A stretch of DNA of 33,077 bases, taken from the NCBI GenBank assembly GCA_948663575.1, contig CAPNAV010000011.1, positions 1-33,077 on the forward strand, in the 5' to 3' direction. This DNA comes from an uncultured Candidatus Saccharibacteria bacterium (GTDB lineage Bacteria; Patescibacteriota; Saccharimonadia; Saccharimonadales; Saccharimonadaceae). The notes under the pieces are model-generated. The model did no database searches. It was not told where the DNA came from and saw nothing but the letters and a program-made list of their open reading frames with translations. The position numbers were made by a program, and so were the translations under genes. Of the stretch, positions 1-7,874 are shown one piece after another. Within the stretch, counting starts at the first letter, position 1. The number at the start of each line of letters is the position of its first letter.

Positions 1-10
1 AAAATATCGC

Positions 11-36
11 AAAACTTGATCCGCAGATCAGGTTTT
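11..36. terminator. Hairpin, probable terminator
   Basis: An 11-bp stem (11-21 with 26-36, two G-U pairs) closes a CGCA loop. T-rich sequence follows on the plus strand (37-50). It may end a plus-strand gene lying left of the window or the minus-strand remnant that stops at 158. The rest of 1-157 is AT-rich and I see no gene in it. Confidence 0.5.
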
Positions 37-157
37 GTTCGGTTTTTGGGGTTTTCTACAAAGTGAAAATGCCTCATTTTTGAAACGAAAATATGTGGTT
101 TTTTCTGAATCTTTGGCTCAAAAAATACTATAGAAAATGTTTTAAAAATCTTTATCA

Positions 158-469
158 TTATCCATTATTAGTAGAGACTAGGCAGCGAAGGGGATGACCG
201 TAAGCGCGATCATTATTATATGAAGGGCTAACTACTTCAAGAGTAAATCCCATGCGATAAACCCTATCTGTGCCTCGTGAGGTTTTTGGCCAAAAGTAAC
301 CTTGTTGCCCGTGCCTTAGGCTAGTATGACTACTAGTATCGTTCCTGCCACTACGATTGAAAAATAGAGGAGATAGCTCAATATTATAGGTCGCATTATT
401 ACTATTCGGCAGAGTAGCGCCTTCATTCGCATTACTTGGCTTACTTACTTCAATATCATCGCTCACCAA
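158..469 (-). pseudogene. C-terminal fragment of a surface-type paralogous-domain protein
   Basis: The open frame encodes about 100 residues from a TTG codon. Its C-terminal half has an aromatic/Gly pattern (NRSGRND, GQQGYFWPKTS, YRMGFTLEVV) ending in NNDRAYGHPLRCLVS. This resembles the RxYGxxVRCV ending of Fib_succ_major/FISUMP-like surface domains, which I recall as common in Saccharibacteria. The same frame is open upstream only to a stop near 536, and there is no ribosome-binding site, signal peptide or N-terminal module. It is therefore probably the tail of a larger gene that has been lost. The family assignment comes from the motif alone and is tentative. It sits beside another broken gene, so the region seems to be decaying. 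Confidence 0.35.
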
Positions 470-560
470 ATTTAGCCGGAGACTGTTGATGAGGTGTATT
501 TTGAGGGATAGGCTTGGAATTTTTATAGTAAATTAGTAGGACGACGGTAAAAGAAATAGC

Positions 561-1305
561 CTAGGTGACGAGGATGCGGATGATTTGGAGTCGATCTGCG
601 GTGCCGTCCGCAACAAGATGTAATAAGTTAGTGGCGACAACGTTGTTAAAAATATGGTCTCCAATACCTATAAATAAACTTCCGGTCATCTTAAATAGTA
701 GTGACCATTTTAAACTCATGATACCTGATAAAACAATATAGCCGAGCGTCATTAATATAAAAGAAGTTGCATTAATTTCTCCATTGATCAATAGCTGAAG
801 CGGCATGACAAAATACTAAAGCCCAAATAACAGAGCAACAATGAGTATAGACTTCCAGAAGGTGTTTTTCTGGTTGATGATTTTATAGAAGAATCCTCGG
901 AATAATCCCTCCTCCATTATTACGTTAATGATATTTAGTATGACGCATAAGACGAAAAAGTATAGTTCGGTGTGTTTTATGTTGTTTTTTACTAGCGAGA
1001 ATCCATTGATGTAAAGCTCGAAATGCAGTTGTTGTGAATCTGCGCAGAAGATGATATATTCTATAAAATAGGCGATAGTAAAGCAGAATCCGCCAAGTAA
1101 CAGACCGTAAATGAAATATCTGAAACAATGTTGTTTTTTTGAATCCGATGTCACGAAGTTTATAATCCGTGACTTTTAGTAGTGCGAGAAGCAAGAGAAT
1201 ACCGAGTAGCTTATGAACAAAATTTTCTGAAAAGAAGGTAGTGTCGGTTTTGAGGATGAAATACTCGAACAATCGTATTCCGAGGCAGAGTAAAAATATA
1301 AGCAC
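561..1305 (-). pseudogene. CPBP-family intramembrane metalloprotease, broken
   Basis: Three pieces on the minus strand join into one CPBP (CAAX protease/bacteriocin-processing) protein. The N-terminal membrane part (1305 to about 1140) ends in KLRDIGFKK. A second frame (about 1140 to 816) carries the family motif EEGLFRGFFY (EExxxR). A third piece in the same frame (806 to 561) resembles the usual ending with TGSLFIGIGDHIFNN, where the H and N would be active-site residues. The frame changes at a run of seven T on the plus strand (about 1134-1140), and a TAG at 816-818 follows LFGL where intact proteins continue. The frame is open upstream to about 1345 without an ATG, GTG or TTG earlier than GTG 1305. 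CPBP proteins cleave substrates in the membrane and some confer bacteriocin immunity. With two lesions this copy is almost certainly inactive, unless the T-run is a sequencing error. Confidence 0.7.
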
Positions 1306-1363
1306 GCTCCAAGATATTGATTTGCTTAGGATGTAATGTTTGAGTTTATTTTGTGTTATGAGC

Positions 1364-3040
1364 TTATATTAATTCGGAATTGAGATAGTAATAATATTCG
1401 AGAAGTTCTGGAGAATAATTTTTAATGATGGCCATGCGGGAGTTTCCGCCGGATGTAGATTTTTGGGGTTGAGACGTGAAATCTTGGCGGGGCGGCACGA
1501 TGAGCATGCGTGTGATGCCGATTTGTTCGACAAAAGCTGGGTTGTGACTGACCATGATGATAGTGCCAGAGTAATCGCGGAGATTTTCGCCGATGATTTT
1601 TTGGGTTTCTGGGTCAAAATGGTTGGTGGGTTCGTCAAGAATGATGAGATTGGCGCGTTGGAGGAGGATTTTGCAGAGGGCGACACGAGCTTTTTCGCCA
1701 GGGGAAAGGATGTCGACTTTTTTGAAAATGTCATCACCGTAAAATAGAAAATTGCTGAGCATACCGCGAAGTTCGGTGTCGGTGAAATCGTGGGTTTGGA
1801 CATTTTCGAGGATGGTGCGGCGGCTGTCGAGGATTTCGAGCTCCTGAGCATAGTAGGCAATGGTGGTGTTTTGGCTAAAAATGATAGAGCCGGAGTCGGG
1901 CTGGAGATTGCCGGTGATGAGTTTTAAGAGGGTGGATTTGCCGGCGCCATTTTCGCCAACAATAAGGAATTTTTCGCCACGGTCAAGCGAAAAAGATAAT
2001 TTTTCGTAGATTTCTGGGCCATCGGGATATTTAAAACTAAGATTTTGGACTTCGAGCGGAGTGCGGCCGGATTGCTTAGCAGGAGTGATGCGAAGATGGA
2101 CGCGAGAATATTCCTGCTCCCTGGTTTCGAGCTCGGCGAGTTTTTTGGCGAGGACTTTTTCGCGTTGATGTCCCATGCCGATGAGGGCGGTATTGCTGCG
2201 TTTGGCGGCGCGAGCGCGGGCTACGAATTCGGAGAGACGTTTGATCTCGCGCTCTTGTTCGGTGATACGAGCGTCTTCGGCGGCTTTTTCGGCGGCATAT
2301 TGGCGTCTAAAATCGCTGTAATTGCCATTATAGAGTTTCATTTTGTGGGTGACTTTGTTGACGAAGAGGGTTTTATTAGTAACGGTGTTTAGAAAATCGA
2401 TATCGTGAGAAATAACTAGAACGGTGCCATGATAATTGCGTAAGTAGTTGCTGACGAAAGTTTTGGTCTCGACGTCGAGGTGGTTAGTGGGTTCGTCGAG
2501 TAGGAGCAAATCTGCGTTTTCAAAAAGCACGCGGGCGAAAGCGACTTTGGATTTTTGGCCACCGGAAAGATCGCGCATTTTGGCGTCGGTGAGGTCAGAA
2601 AGATGCATTTTTTCGATAACGCGCAGTAGCTCATAGTCAAAGTCGGCTAAATCATAGGAGTCAATGAGATCTTGAAGCTCGGTAATGCGGGCGAGGATTT
2701 TTGCACTGTTGGGGTATTTGGCGAGTTTTTCGTATTCTTGATTGAGTTGATTTTGTAGAACGTCAACTGGACGGCCAGCGGCGATATAATCCCAGACTGT
2801 GATATCGTGATGTTCTGGTGGAATGATAATTTCTTGCGGAAGATAGCCGATACGTTGGCTGCCAAGTTCGATTGTGCCATCATCAAGTTGCTGCTCACCG
2901 AGAATAATGCGAAAAAGAGTAGTTTTGCCGGCGCCGTTGACGCCGATAATGCCAATTTTGTCGCTGGGTTCGGTATGGAAGCTACAATCATCATAAATGA
3001 TTTTAGTGCCATAGGCGAGATGGAGATTGGTGGCTTTCAT
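1364..3040 (-). CDS. ABC-F family ATPase, duplicated NBD
   Basis: A 558-residue soluble protein with two ABC nucleotide-binding domains and no membrane segments, as in ABC-F proteins (EttA, Uup, YdiF, ARE factors) that act on the ribosome E site. NBD1 has Walker A GVNGAGKT (33-40), signature LSGGQKSK and Walker B/D-loop DEPTNHLD. NBD2 has GENGAGKST, a variant signature LSPGEKAR and DEPTNHFD. A charged Lys/Glu/Arg-rich linker between them (about residues 245-320) matches the P-site tRNA interaction motif region. The C-terminal tail (about 515-558) is short and unlike the coiled coil of Uup. The exact subfamily cannot be told. The start ATG lies 7 bases after an extended -10 box, so the mRNA is probably leaderless. 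NERD gene 3101-3790 lies just upstream on the same strand. Confidence 0.9.
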   Translation of the reverse strand: MKATNLHLAYGTKIIYDDCSFHTEPSDKIGIIGVNGAGKTTLFRIILGEQQLDDGTIELGSQRIGYLPQEIIIPPEHHDITVWDYIAAGRPVDVLQNQLNQEYEKLAKYPNSAKILARITELQDLIDSYDLADFDYELLRVIEKMHLSDLTDAKMRDLSGGQKSKVAFARVLFENADLLLLDEPTNHLDVETKTFVSNYLRNYHGTVLVISHDIDFLNTVTNKTLFVNKVTHKMKLYNGNYSDFRRQYAAEKAAEDARITEQEREIKRLSEFVARARAAKRSNTALIGMGHQREKVLAKKLAELETREQEYSRVHLRITPAKQSGRTPLEVQNLSFKYPDGPEIYEKLSFSLDRGEKFLIVGENGAGKSTLLKLITGNLQPDSGSIIFSQNTTIAYYAQELEILDSRRTILENVQTHDFTDTELRGMLSNFLFYGDDIFKKVDILSPGEKARVALCKILLQRANLIILDEPTNHFDPETQKIIGENLRDYSGTIIMVSHNPAFVEQIGITRMLIVPPRQDFTSQPQKSTSGGNSRMAIIKNYSPELLEYYYYLNSELI

Positions 3041-3047
3041 GATGATA

Positions 3048-3056
3048 ATTATAACA
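3048..3056 (-). promoter_or_regulatory. Extended -10 promoter of the ABC-F gene
   Basis: On the minus strand the sequence reads TGTTATAAT, a perfect -10 hexamer at 3048-3053 preceded by a TG extension. Only 7 bases separate it from the ATG at 3040, so transcription would start at or within a base or two of the start codon. No good -35 box is seen. Confidence 0.65.
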
Positions 3057-3100
3057 CAGAGGTCTGAGCTTTTGGGTTTGGATTAGATGACGAAAGGCGA

Positions 3101-3790
3101 TTAGTTTTGGGGTAGAGATGACTGAATGTCTGAGACATGTTCGTGGCGAGTGATGGTGTTTGGGGCAACACGATGAGTAGACAGACGTTGATGAATCTCG
3201 GTAATGGTGATAGCTGAGAGTGGCTTTGCAATACAGACGGCATTAAGGGTAGAGCGGAGGTTAGCTTGAGTACAGACATAACATGAGTCGGGGAGGCTCG
3301 AGATAGATTTGAGTTCGGAGTTATTGCCAAAAACGATTATGGAATGAATTGGCAGATCTGGCGGGAGGAAGTCGGCGATAGCGGTGAGATGAGTAGTATT
3401 TTGTTTGACGGGGTTATAGAAACGATGCTTTTCACGGCCAAAATCAAGAACCTGAGTCCATTCGCGATCGGCGCCGTTGCCGAAAATCCAGCCGGAATAA
3501 TCCTTGGATTCAAAAACGAAAATTCCTTGTTCGTTGATCGCGAGGCAGTCGATTTGGATATATTCGGAGCCGGTAAGTGTTTTGGTTGTGGCACTGATAG
3601 TAAAATTAGTCATATCAGAGGAGCGGCGCGTAGAGGAATTAACTTTTGGAGCGTAGTAATCGGCAAAGATGTTGGTAGGATCGAAGTAGCGTTGCAGGCT
3701 GAAAATAAGGCGGGTTTCGGCGGGGGTGAGTTGGACTGGGTAAGGAGAGGTAACTTTGGTGCCGCGGATTTTATAAAGTGGCTGTTCCAT
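3101..3790 (-). CDS. NERD domain protein (nuclease-related)
   Basis: A 229-residue protein with a nuclease-related NERD domain, a restriction-endonuclease-like fold often tied to DNA processing. The core is visible at about residues 76-105: an Ile-Asp pair (IQIDCLAINEQGIFVFE) followed by ESKDYSGWIFG. This gives the D...ExK arrangement of PD-(D/E)xK enzymes, and a downstream W and NPVKQN motif is also typical. There is no signal peptide or transmembrane segment, and no helicase or kinase domain is fused as in some longer NERD proteins. The start at 3790 is fixed by the -10 box 6 bases upstream; no Shine-Dalgarno sequence is present. It is transcribed towards the ABC-F gene, with 60 bases between them, and divergently from the methyltransferase-like gene. 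Its substrate is unknown. Confidence 0.8.
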   Translation of the reverse strand: MEQPLYKIRGTKVTSPYPVQLTPAETRLIFSLQRYFDPTNIFADYYAPKVNSSTRRSSDMTNFTISATTKTLTGSEYIQIDCLAINEQGIFVFESKDYSGWIFGNGADREWTQVLDFGREKHRFYNPVKQNTTHLTAIADFLPPDLPIHSIIVFGNNSELKSISSLPDSCYVCTQANLRSTLNAVCIAKPLSAITITEIHQRLSTHRVAPNTITRHEHVSDIQSSLPQN

Positions 3791-3796
3791 AGATTT

Positions 3797-3825
3797 ATTT
3801 TAGCATAAGAGAAATACAGTTGCAA
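3797..3825 (-). promoter_or_regulatory. Promoter of the NERD gene, -35 shared with the divergent gene
   Basis: Minus strand: -35 TTGCAA (3820-3825), 17-base spacer, extended -10 TGCTAAAAT (-10 hexamer 3797-3802), then 6 bases to the ATG at 3790. The mRNA should be leaderless. TTGCAA is its own reverse complement, and the plus-strand promoter uses the same six bases. Confidence 0.75.
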
Positions 3826-3848
3826 ATTTTTATAGAGTGTGATAGAAT
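3820..3848 (+). promoter_or_regulatory. Promoter of the methyltransferase-like gene
   Basis: Plus strand: -35 TTGCAA (3820-3825), 17-base spacer, -10 TAGAAT (3843-3848) with a TG extension. The expected transcription start is near 3855. It gives a leader of about 48 bases that carries the strong ribosome-binding site AAGGAGG (3890-3896) before the ATG at 3903. This contrasts with the leaderless partner on the other strand. Confidence 0.8.
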
Positions 3849-3902
3849 TTAACAGATTATCGCAATAGGGCGGTAAAGTATTATTTATAAGGAGGTAGAC
3901 TA

Positions 3903-5282
3903 ATGGACAAGGTCTATGTAACGTACGGTAATGGGACGGAATTTCTGGAAGAACTGATGAATAAACCGGAGAAAGTGCCGCGGATTTCGGAGTGGGAGTT
4001 CTATGGTAAGTATCTGAACGATTTTGACGAGTATGCCAGGACGGGTAAGCGGGCTTCGGATTCGGCGCTGAAGATGATCTACAATCGTCAGCTGGATACC
4101 TTCAAACGGTTTTTTTCGCTGGAAGAATCGATTGTGTATCTTGAGGCATTTAAGAAAAACTGGGATGGTTGGATGCGTGATTTCGTTGCAAGCAATCCGG
4201 CGCGAGCGCAGTATTGGTATGACTGGGTCTCACGTTCCCCGTCGTTCTATGATGCACTGCGGAGGATTAATGATCCGAATATCCCGAATTCCACGGTCAT
4301 GGAAGCGTCCTCTGGTATCACGTTCGATAGTATCGGCAAGTACGGCAGATTGTCTGAGGGGGATCCTTCGTTGCAGTTTGATACGTTTTTCCCAATTATG
4401 ATTTTCCCGAGGGAGCGGGCTTACTACGCTGACATGAATGCCATAAAGGAAGATAAGTACTTGTCGGTTGGCTGTGGTTGTTTGCCGCAGTTTAGGCAGT
4501 ATGGTTATCCGCTGTGGAGGATTAAGAATCAGAGAATCGTGGGCATTGACCTGGAAAAGCCGTCTGAGCTCGATGTAATATTCTCCTATGCACATGGCGT
4601 AAGCTTCGCGGAGACTGGCATTCACTACATTCAGGGCGATGCATTAGAGGTTTTGAAGCGTGGATTGGCCGGTGAGCTTGGAAAGTACTACGGATCTGAT
4701 CTGCCGTGCTTTAAGGAGTTCTTTGGTGGTGCGGATATGCTGGGTGTATATTCATACATCAAGGATGATGAGATAGCGATTGATTTTACCTTGCAGATTA
4801 TGCGTTCGTTAAGGAAGCACGGCAGGGAAGTTCTTGACTTGCAGGTTCTCGACGACGTGAAGGATGCTGATGGGCGGATTATTATGCAGGGCGGGCTGAA
4901 GTTTGTAAGTAAGATGTTTAACTGGAGCGAGAAGCTGAGATTGATGCCAGAGCCTAGCGTTGAGGCGGCACGGAAGCGTGTGCGCGGATGGTGCAAGAAG
5001 GTGGGCTGCAACGTTGTGCAGGAAATCGTTGATAAGCGTAATACGACACCGATTGGCGTGACGTTCGTGTTAGAGAGAGACGATTCTCCTATCGTAATTA
5101 AGACAGAAGATACTGCAAAAACAGTTGGCAAGAACACGACCCCGCCTGTGAATTCCGCATCTCAGACTGATTCTACGCCGAAGACTACTCCTCAGACAGC
5201 GACTGTAACTTCTTCAGATAAGGAAGTTAAGGAAGCAGTGCAGGAGATCAAGAATACTTATCACGGTGCTGAGAATGCCTGA
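3903..5282 (+). CDS. Methyltransferase-like Rossmann protein with disordered tail
   Basis: A 459-residue protein that I do not recognise as a named family. Residues 1-180 look helical and rich in aromatic residues (Tyr, Trp, Phe). Residues about 185-370 look like a class I SAM-methyltransferase fold: a glycine/cysteine nucleotide loop SVGCGCLP (188-195), an acidic end of strand 2 in IVGIDLEKP (about 212-220), IQGDALEVL, and a later strand/helix set around ADMLGVYSYIKDDE. The last 60 residues are Thr/Ser/Pro/Lys rich and probably disordered. No signal peptide or transmembrane segment is seen. The gene has a good promoter, the best Shine-Dalgarno in the window and its own terminator, so it is monocistronic and probably well expressed. 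It favours AAG, GAG and CTG more than its neighbours do, which fits high expression or transfer. The substrate is unknown, and the fold call rests on motifs only. Confidence 0.6.
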   Translation: MDKVYVTYGNGTEFLEELMNKPEKVPRISEWEFYGKYLNDFDEYARTGKRASDSALKMIYNRQLDTFKRFFSLEESIVYLEAFKKNWDGWMRDFVASNPARAQYWYDWVSRSPSFYDALRRINDPNIPNSTVMEASSGITFDSIGKYGRLSEGDPSLQFDTFFPIMIFPRERAYYADMNAIKEDKYLSVGCGCLPQFRQYGYPLWRIKNQRIVGIDLEKPSELDVIFSYAHGVSFAETGIHYIQGDALEVLKRGLAGELGKYYGSDLPCFKEFFGGADMLGVYSYIKDDEIAIDFTLQIMRSLRKHGREVLDLQVLDDVKDADGRIIMQGGLKFVSKMFNWSEKLRLMPEPSVEAARKRVRGWCKKVGCNVVQEIVDKRNTTPIGVTFVLERDDSPIVIKTEDTAKTVGKNTTPPVNSASQTDSTPKTTPQTATVTSSDKEVKEAVQEIKNTYHGAENA

Positions 5283-5307
5283 TGCAGTCTACCTGAGAAA
5301 CAAGATT

Positions 5308-5342
5308 ATACCCTGCTGTGTTTTTTGCGGCAGGGTATTTTT
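5308..5342 (+). terminator. Rho-independent terminator
   Basis: A nine-base stem ATACCCTGC (5308-5316) pairs with GCAGGGTAT (5330-5338), and the T-run continues to 5342. It lies 26 bases after the stop of the methyltransferase-like gene and separates it from the next promoter. Confidence 0.85.
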
Positions 5343-5356
5343 GTGGAAAGATAATC

Positions 5357-5386
5357 TTGACGAGATAGAAACGCCTATGCTATACT
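5357..5386 (+). promoter_or_regulatory. Promoter of the sensor/CAP operon
   Basis: -35 TTGACG (5357-5362), 18-base spacer, -10 TATACT (5381-5386) with a TATGC extension. The ribosome-binding site GAGGAGG lies just before the ATG at 5410. An inverted repeat, CTATACT (5380-5386) and AGTATAG (5394-5400), overlaps the -10 box and start region and could be an operator or a coincidence. Confidence 0.75.
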
Positions 5387-5409
5387 GAGTGTAAGTATAG
5401 AGGAGGTCA

Positions 5410-6762
5410 ATGAGTTTAATTTCGATTTTGTTGGTCGCCGTGGCGGTGTTGACTTTGTCGCTGGGGCTATTGTCATTCTTGGGGGCGCAAAAAAATGATC
5501 GCAAACGGACGGTTTGGGTGCTCGTGTCGGATATTGGGGCTGCCATTTGGATTATTTCGATGGCGATATTTTTGGCACTAGAGCCTGCGGGCAACAATGT
5601 TGACATGGTTGCGTTAGTGTCGATTAATGGGATTTATATCGGTACGCTTTTGATGGTGACGGCTATTTTAGGTTATGCGTGTTGGCAATACGTGTTTGGC
5701 AAGATTGCGACGATTTTATCGGCGATTGTTTCCTGCGTATTTGCATTTTTGATAATTACTGACCATACTATCCTATATACTGGCTATGAAATCACAAATC
5801 AGAATAACACCGTGCATTTAGTAAATGGTTGGTTCTATTGGTTATATGTTTTGGCGTTAGTAGTAATGATCATGATGTTTACGGGGGCAACTTATTATCG
5901 CTCAAAGCATAATACTAATAAAAAGGTGCGTACTGGTGATTTAGTTTTGACTTATGGTTTTCTGGTGGTGGGCGTAGTGTCGGCGATTTTTGATATGATC
6001 TTGCCGATTTTAGGCCGATATGATTTGATTTGGTTGGGGCCGATTGCTTTAAGTGTGACAATGCTATCGTATTTTTACGCAATTTTGAAATACCGAATCA
6101 TTTCGATTTCGGCGACCGGATTAAAGGCTCTTGCGTATGTGTCAATTTTGTCGACAGGTGCGGCAGTATATATGGTGATATTTTATATCATATTTACTGT
6201 GCTATTTAAAGTGGCAAATCCGGCGCCATCGGTTTTGGTGTTGAATTTCTTAATGATTGTGATCGTGTTGCTTTTGATGCCAGTGATTCGGGAGATTAGC
6301 GCTGCGGTGAATGCTTTGATTACCATGGGGCAAGTCGATTTGGCGTATGTAGTAAAAAAGTTGAACAAAATTGCGGCTAAAAATGTTGATTTGCGTGATT
6401 TGGCGGCTTTTTTGGCGGATCATTTACACTTCTCGTATGTAGGTTTTATTATTAATGGACGTGTTTATGGATCTAAGGCATTAGCAATTTCTTCAGAAGA
6501 GTTATCATCGATTTCACATTTGAGGCAGACGGCGAATGGTGTTTGGCAGGAGCCTAATAAAACTGTACAGAAAATCTTTAATGAATTAGATTTGAAAGCC
6601 GTGGCAGAATTGCGCAATGCGAAAGGTAAGACTTTTGGCCAGTTAATCGTTGGCAAACCGATGGGCAAGTCAAGTTTTGAACGACGTGATTTGATTCAAC
6701 TAGAGATGATTATTAATTTAGTTGCAACAGTTATTGATTCTGAAAAACATATACGAGCTTAG
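5410..6762 (+). CDS. Polytopic membrane sensor with GAF-like domain, no kinase core
   Basis: A 450-residue protein. Residues 1-300 hold about eight or nine hydrophobic segments arranged like the 7TM/histidine-kinase N-terminal sensor modules (His_kinase_N-like). Residues about 320-445 form a cytoplasmic region that resembles a GAF domain (LRDLAAFLADHLHFSYVGFIING, then AVAELRNAKGKTFGQLIVG). Proteins of this build normally continue into HisKA and HATPase domains, but this one stops at HIRA just after the GAF-like helix. It therefore has no phospho-acceptor or ATP site of its own. Either it signals through a partner or it is the reduced remnant of a kinase. The CAP-domain gene starts 24 bases downstream and is probably co-transcribed, hinting at a cell-envelope role. 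The fold assignment is by pattern. Confidence 0.6.
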   Translation: MSLISILLVAVAVLTLSLGLLSFLGAQKNDRKRTVWVLVSDIGAAIWIISMAIFLALEPAGNNVDMVALVSINGIYIGTLLMVTAILGYACWQYVFGKIATILSAIVSCVFAFLIITDHTILYTGYEITNQNNTVHLVNGWFYWLYVLALVVMIMMFTGATYYRSKHNTNKKVRTGDLVLTYGFLVVGVVSAIFDMILPILGRYDLIWLGPIALSVTMLSYFYAILKYRIISISATGLKALAYVSILSTGAAVYMVIFYIIFTVLFKVANPAPSVLVLNFLMIVIVLLLMPVIREISAAVNALITMGQVDLAYVVKKLNKIAAKNVDLRDLAAFLADHLHFSYVGFIINGRVYGSKALAISSEELSSISHLRQTANGVWQEPNKTVQKIFNELDLKAVAELRNAKGKTFGQLIVGKPMGKSSFERRDLIQLEMIINLVATVIDSEKHIRA

Positions 6763-6786
6763 TAAAGAAAATAGGTAGAAAATAAA

Positions 6787-7824
6787 ATGGCAGCTGCAAA
6801 GTTGATGCATCAGACGAAGATTATGATATTGCTCTGTTTGAATGCAGTAGTGATGTTGTTGGTGGGCGTGATGATAGTTTCGGCCGTGAGTTTGAACGGG
6901 GGAATTGATTTTAAAGTGGTAAATGAACGAAGTGATGTAGTGGCGAGTACGATTGAGGAGATTGGATTAGTTGCGCCAGGTTCGGAAGAGCTATCTCCAG
7001 AAGTGATAACTAATGTGGGCGGAAACAGCAATGGGAGCGGGGGTGCAGGCACAAGTAATGGCTGGGTTGGCGGCAATAGTGGTACAAATGGTGGATCATC
7101 TAACTCTAGTGGTTCGGCGAGTAGTGGCGGCACTTCGTCTGGAGGAGTTCCATCAGGGCAATTATGGAGCGAAGATTCGATAACTATTTATCAGACAGCT
7201 GACTTTGATATTTGTGTGGGTGGGGGTTTGAGTGGTCTTGGTGACATGTATTGGCAGACCAGTAATCCGGCGGTAATTAAGGGTTTTGCTAGCTCAGCGA
7301 GGACTTGGCTGGGATATAATTCGGAAACATGCCGATATCCGGTGATTGCTGGAACTGGTACTACGACAATTACGGCAGGTACTTATGATGGTAGTCGACG
7401 CGATAGTATTACGGTGACAGTGATTGCGCCGCCTATTGAACAGTGGAAGCGAGAAGTTCTCAATTTGGTAAATCAGGAGAGAGCGAAAAATGGTATTGCA
7501 GCGTTGAGCTGGGGTACGACATGTGAATCAGCGTCGAATTTGCGCGCGCAAGAGATTATGACTAGCTATTCGCATCAGCGTCCAGATGGTTCGTCATGGT
7601 CGACAACTTGTCCGATTCCCTCCTCGGGCGGTAAGAGTGGTGAGAATTTAAATGCCGGTAATGCGGCAGTGTCGCCAGAGACTGTGGTGGCGTCTTGGAT
7701 GAACTCGGCAGAGCACAGAAAGAATATTTTGGACCCAGATTTTAAATATTTGTCAGTGGGATTTGTCTTTGATCCTAATTCTACGCACAAAACGTACTGG
7801 TCTCAGTATTTCACGACATATTAG
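6787..7824 (+). CDS. Secreted CAP/SCP-domain protein with Ig-like domain
   Basis: A 345-residue exported protein. Residues 12-38 form an N-terminal hydrophobic signal or anchor. A Gly/Ser/Asn-rich linker spans about 78-120. A beta-rich Ig-like (BIG2-type) region follows at about 122-216 (ITIYQTADFDICVGG to DSITVTVIAPP). The C-terminal third is a CAP/SCP/PR-1 domain beginning LNLVNQERAKNGIAAL, with SYSHQRPDG, GENLNAG, VASWMNSAEHRKNIL and the terminal YWSQYF strand. The conserved His and Glu residues of the CAP cavity appear present. Bacterial CAP proteins (YkwD-like) are extracellular; their activity is mostly unknown. There is no LPXTG signal, so neither sortase in this window is predicted to anchor it. 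A weak ribosome-binding site (TAGGTAG) precedes the ATG. It is likely transcribed with the sensor gene upstream. Confidence 0.88.
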   Translation: MAAAKLMHQTKIMILLCLNAVVMLLVGVMIVSAVSLNGGIDFKVVNERSDVVASTIEEIGLVAPGSEELSPEVITNVGGNSNGSGGAGTSNGWVGGNSGTNGGSSNSSGSASSGGTSSGGVPSGQLWSEDSITIYQTADFDICVGGGLSGLGDMYWQTSNPAVIKGFASSARTWLGYNSETCRYPVIAGTGTTTITAGTYDGSRRDSITVTVIAPPIEQWKREVLNLVNQERAKNGIAALSWGTTCESASNLRAQEIMTSYSHQRPDGSSWSTTCPIPSSGGKSGENLNAGNAAVSPETVVASWMNSAEHRKNILDPDFKYLSVGFVFDPNSTHKTYWSQYFTTY

Positions 7825-7835
7825 TAATAATGTGT

Positions 7836-7841
7836 TATAAT
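7836..7841 (+). promoter_or_regulatory. -10 box of the PNPOx-like gene
   Basis: A perfect TATAAT with a TG extension (TGTTATAAT) lies just past the CAP gene stop. The -35 is poor. The leader is about 27 bases with AGAGGAG ahead of the ATG at 7875. Confidence 0.65.
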
Positions 7842-7874
7842 TGCGGTAAGTTATCTGTATAGAAGAGGAGTTTT

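Noticed and set aside
5289..5606. A minus-strand gene opposite the sensor start
   Set aside because: It crosses a terminator and a good plus-strand promoter and has no ribosome-binding site.
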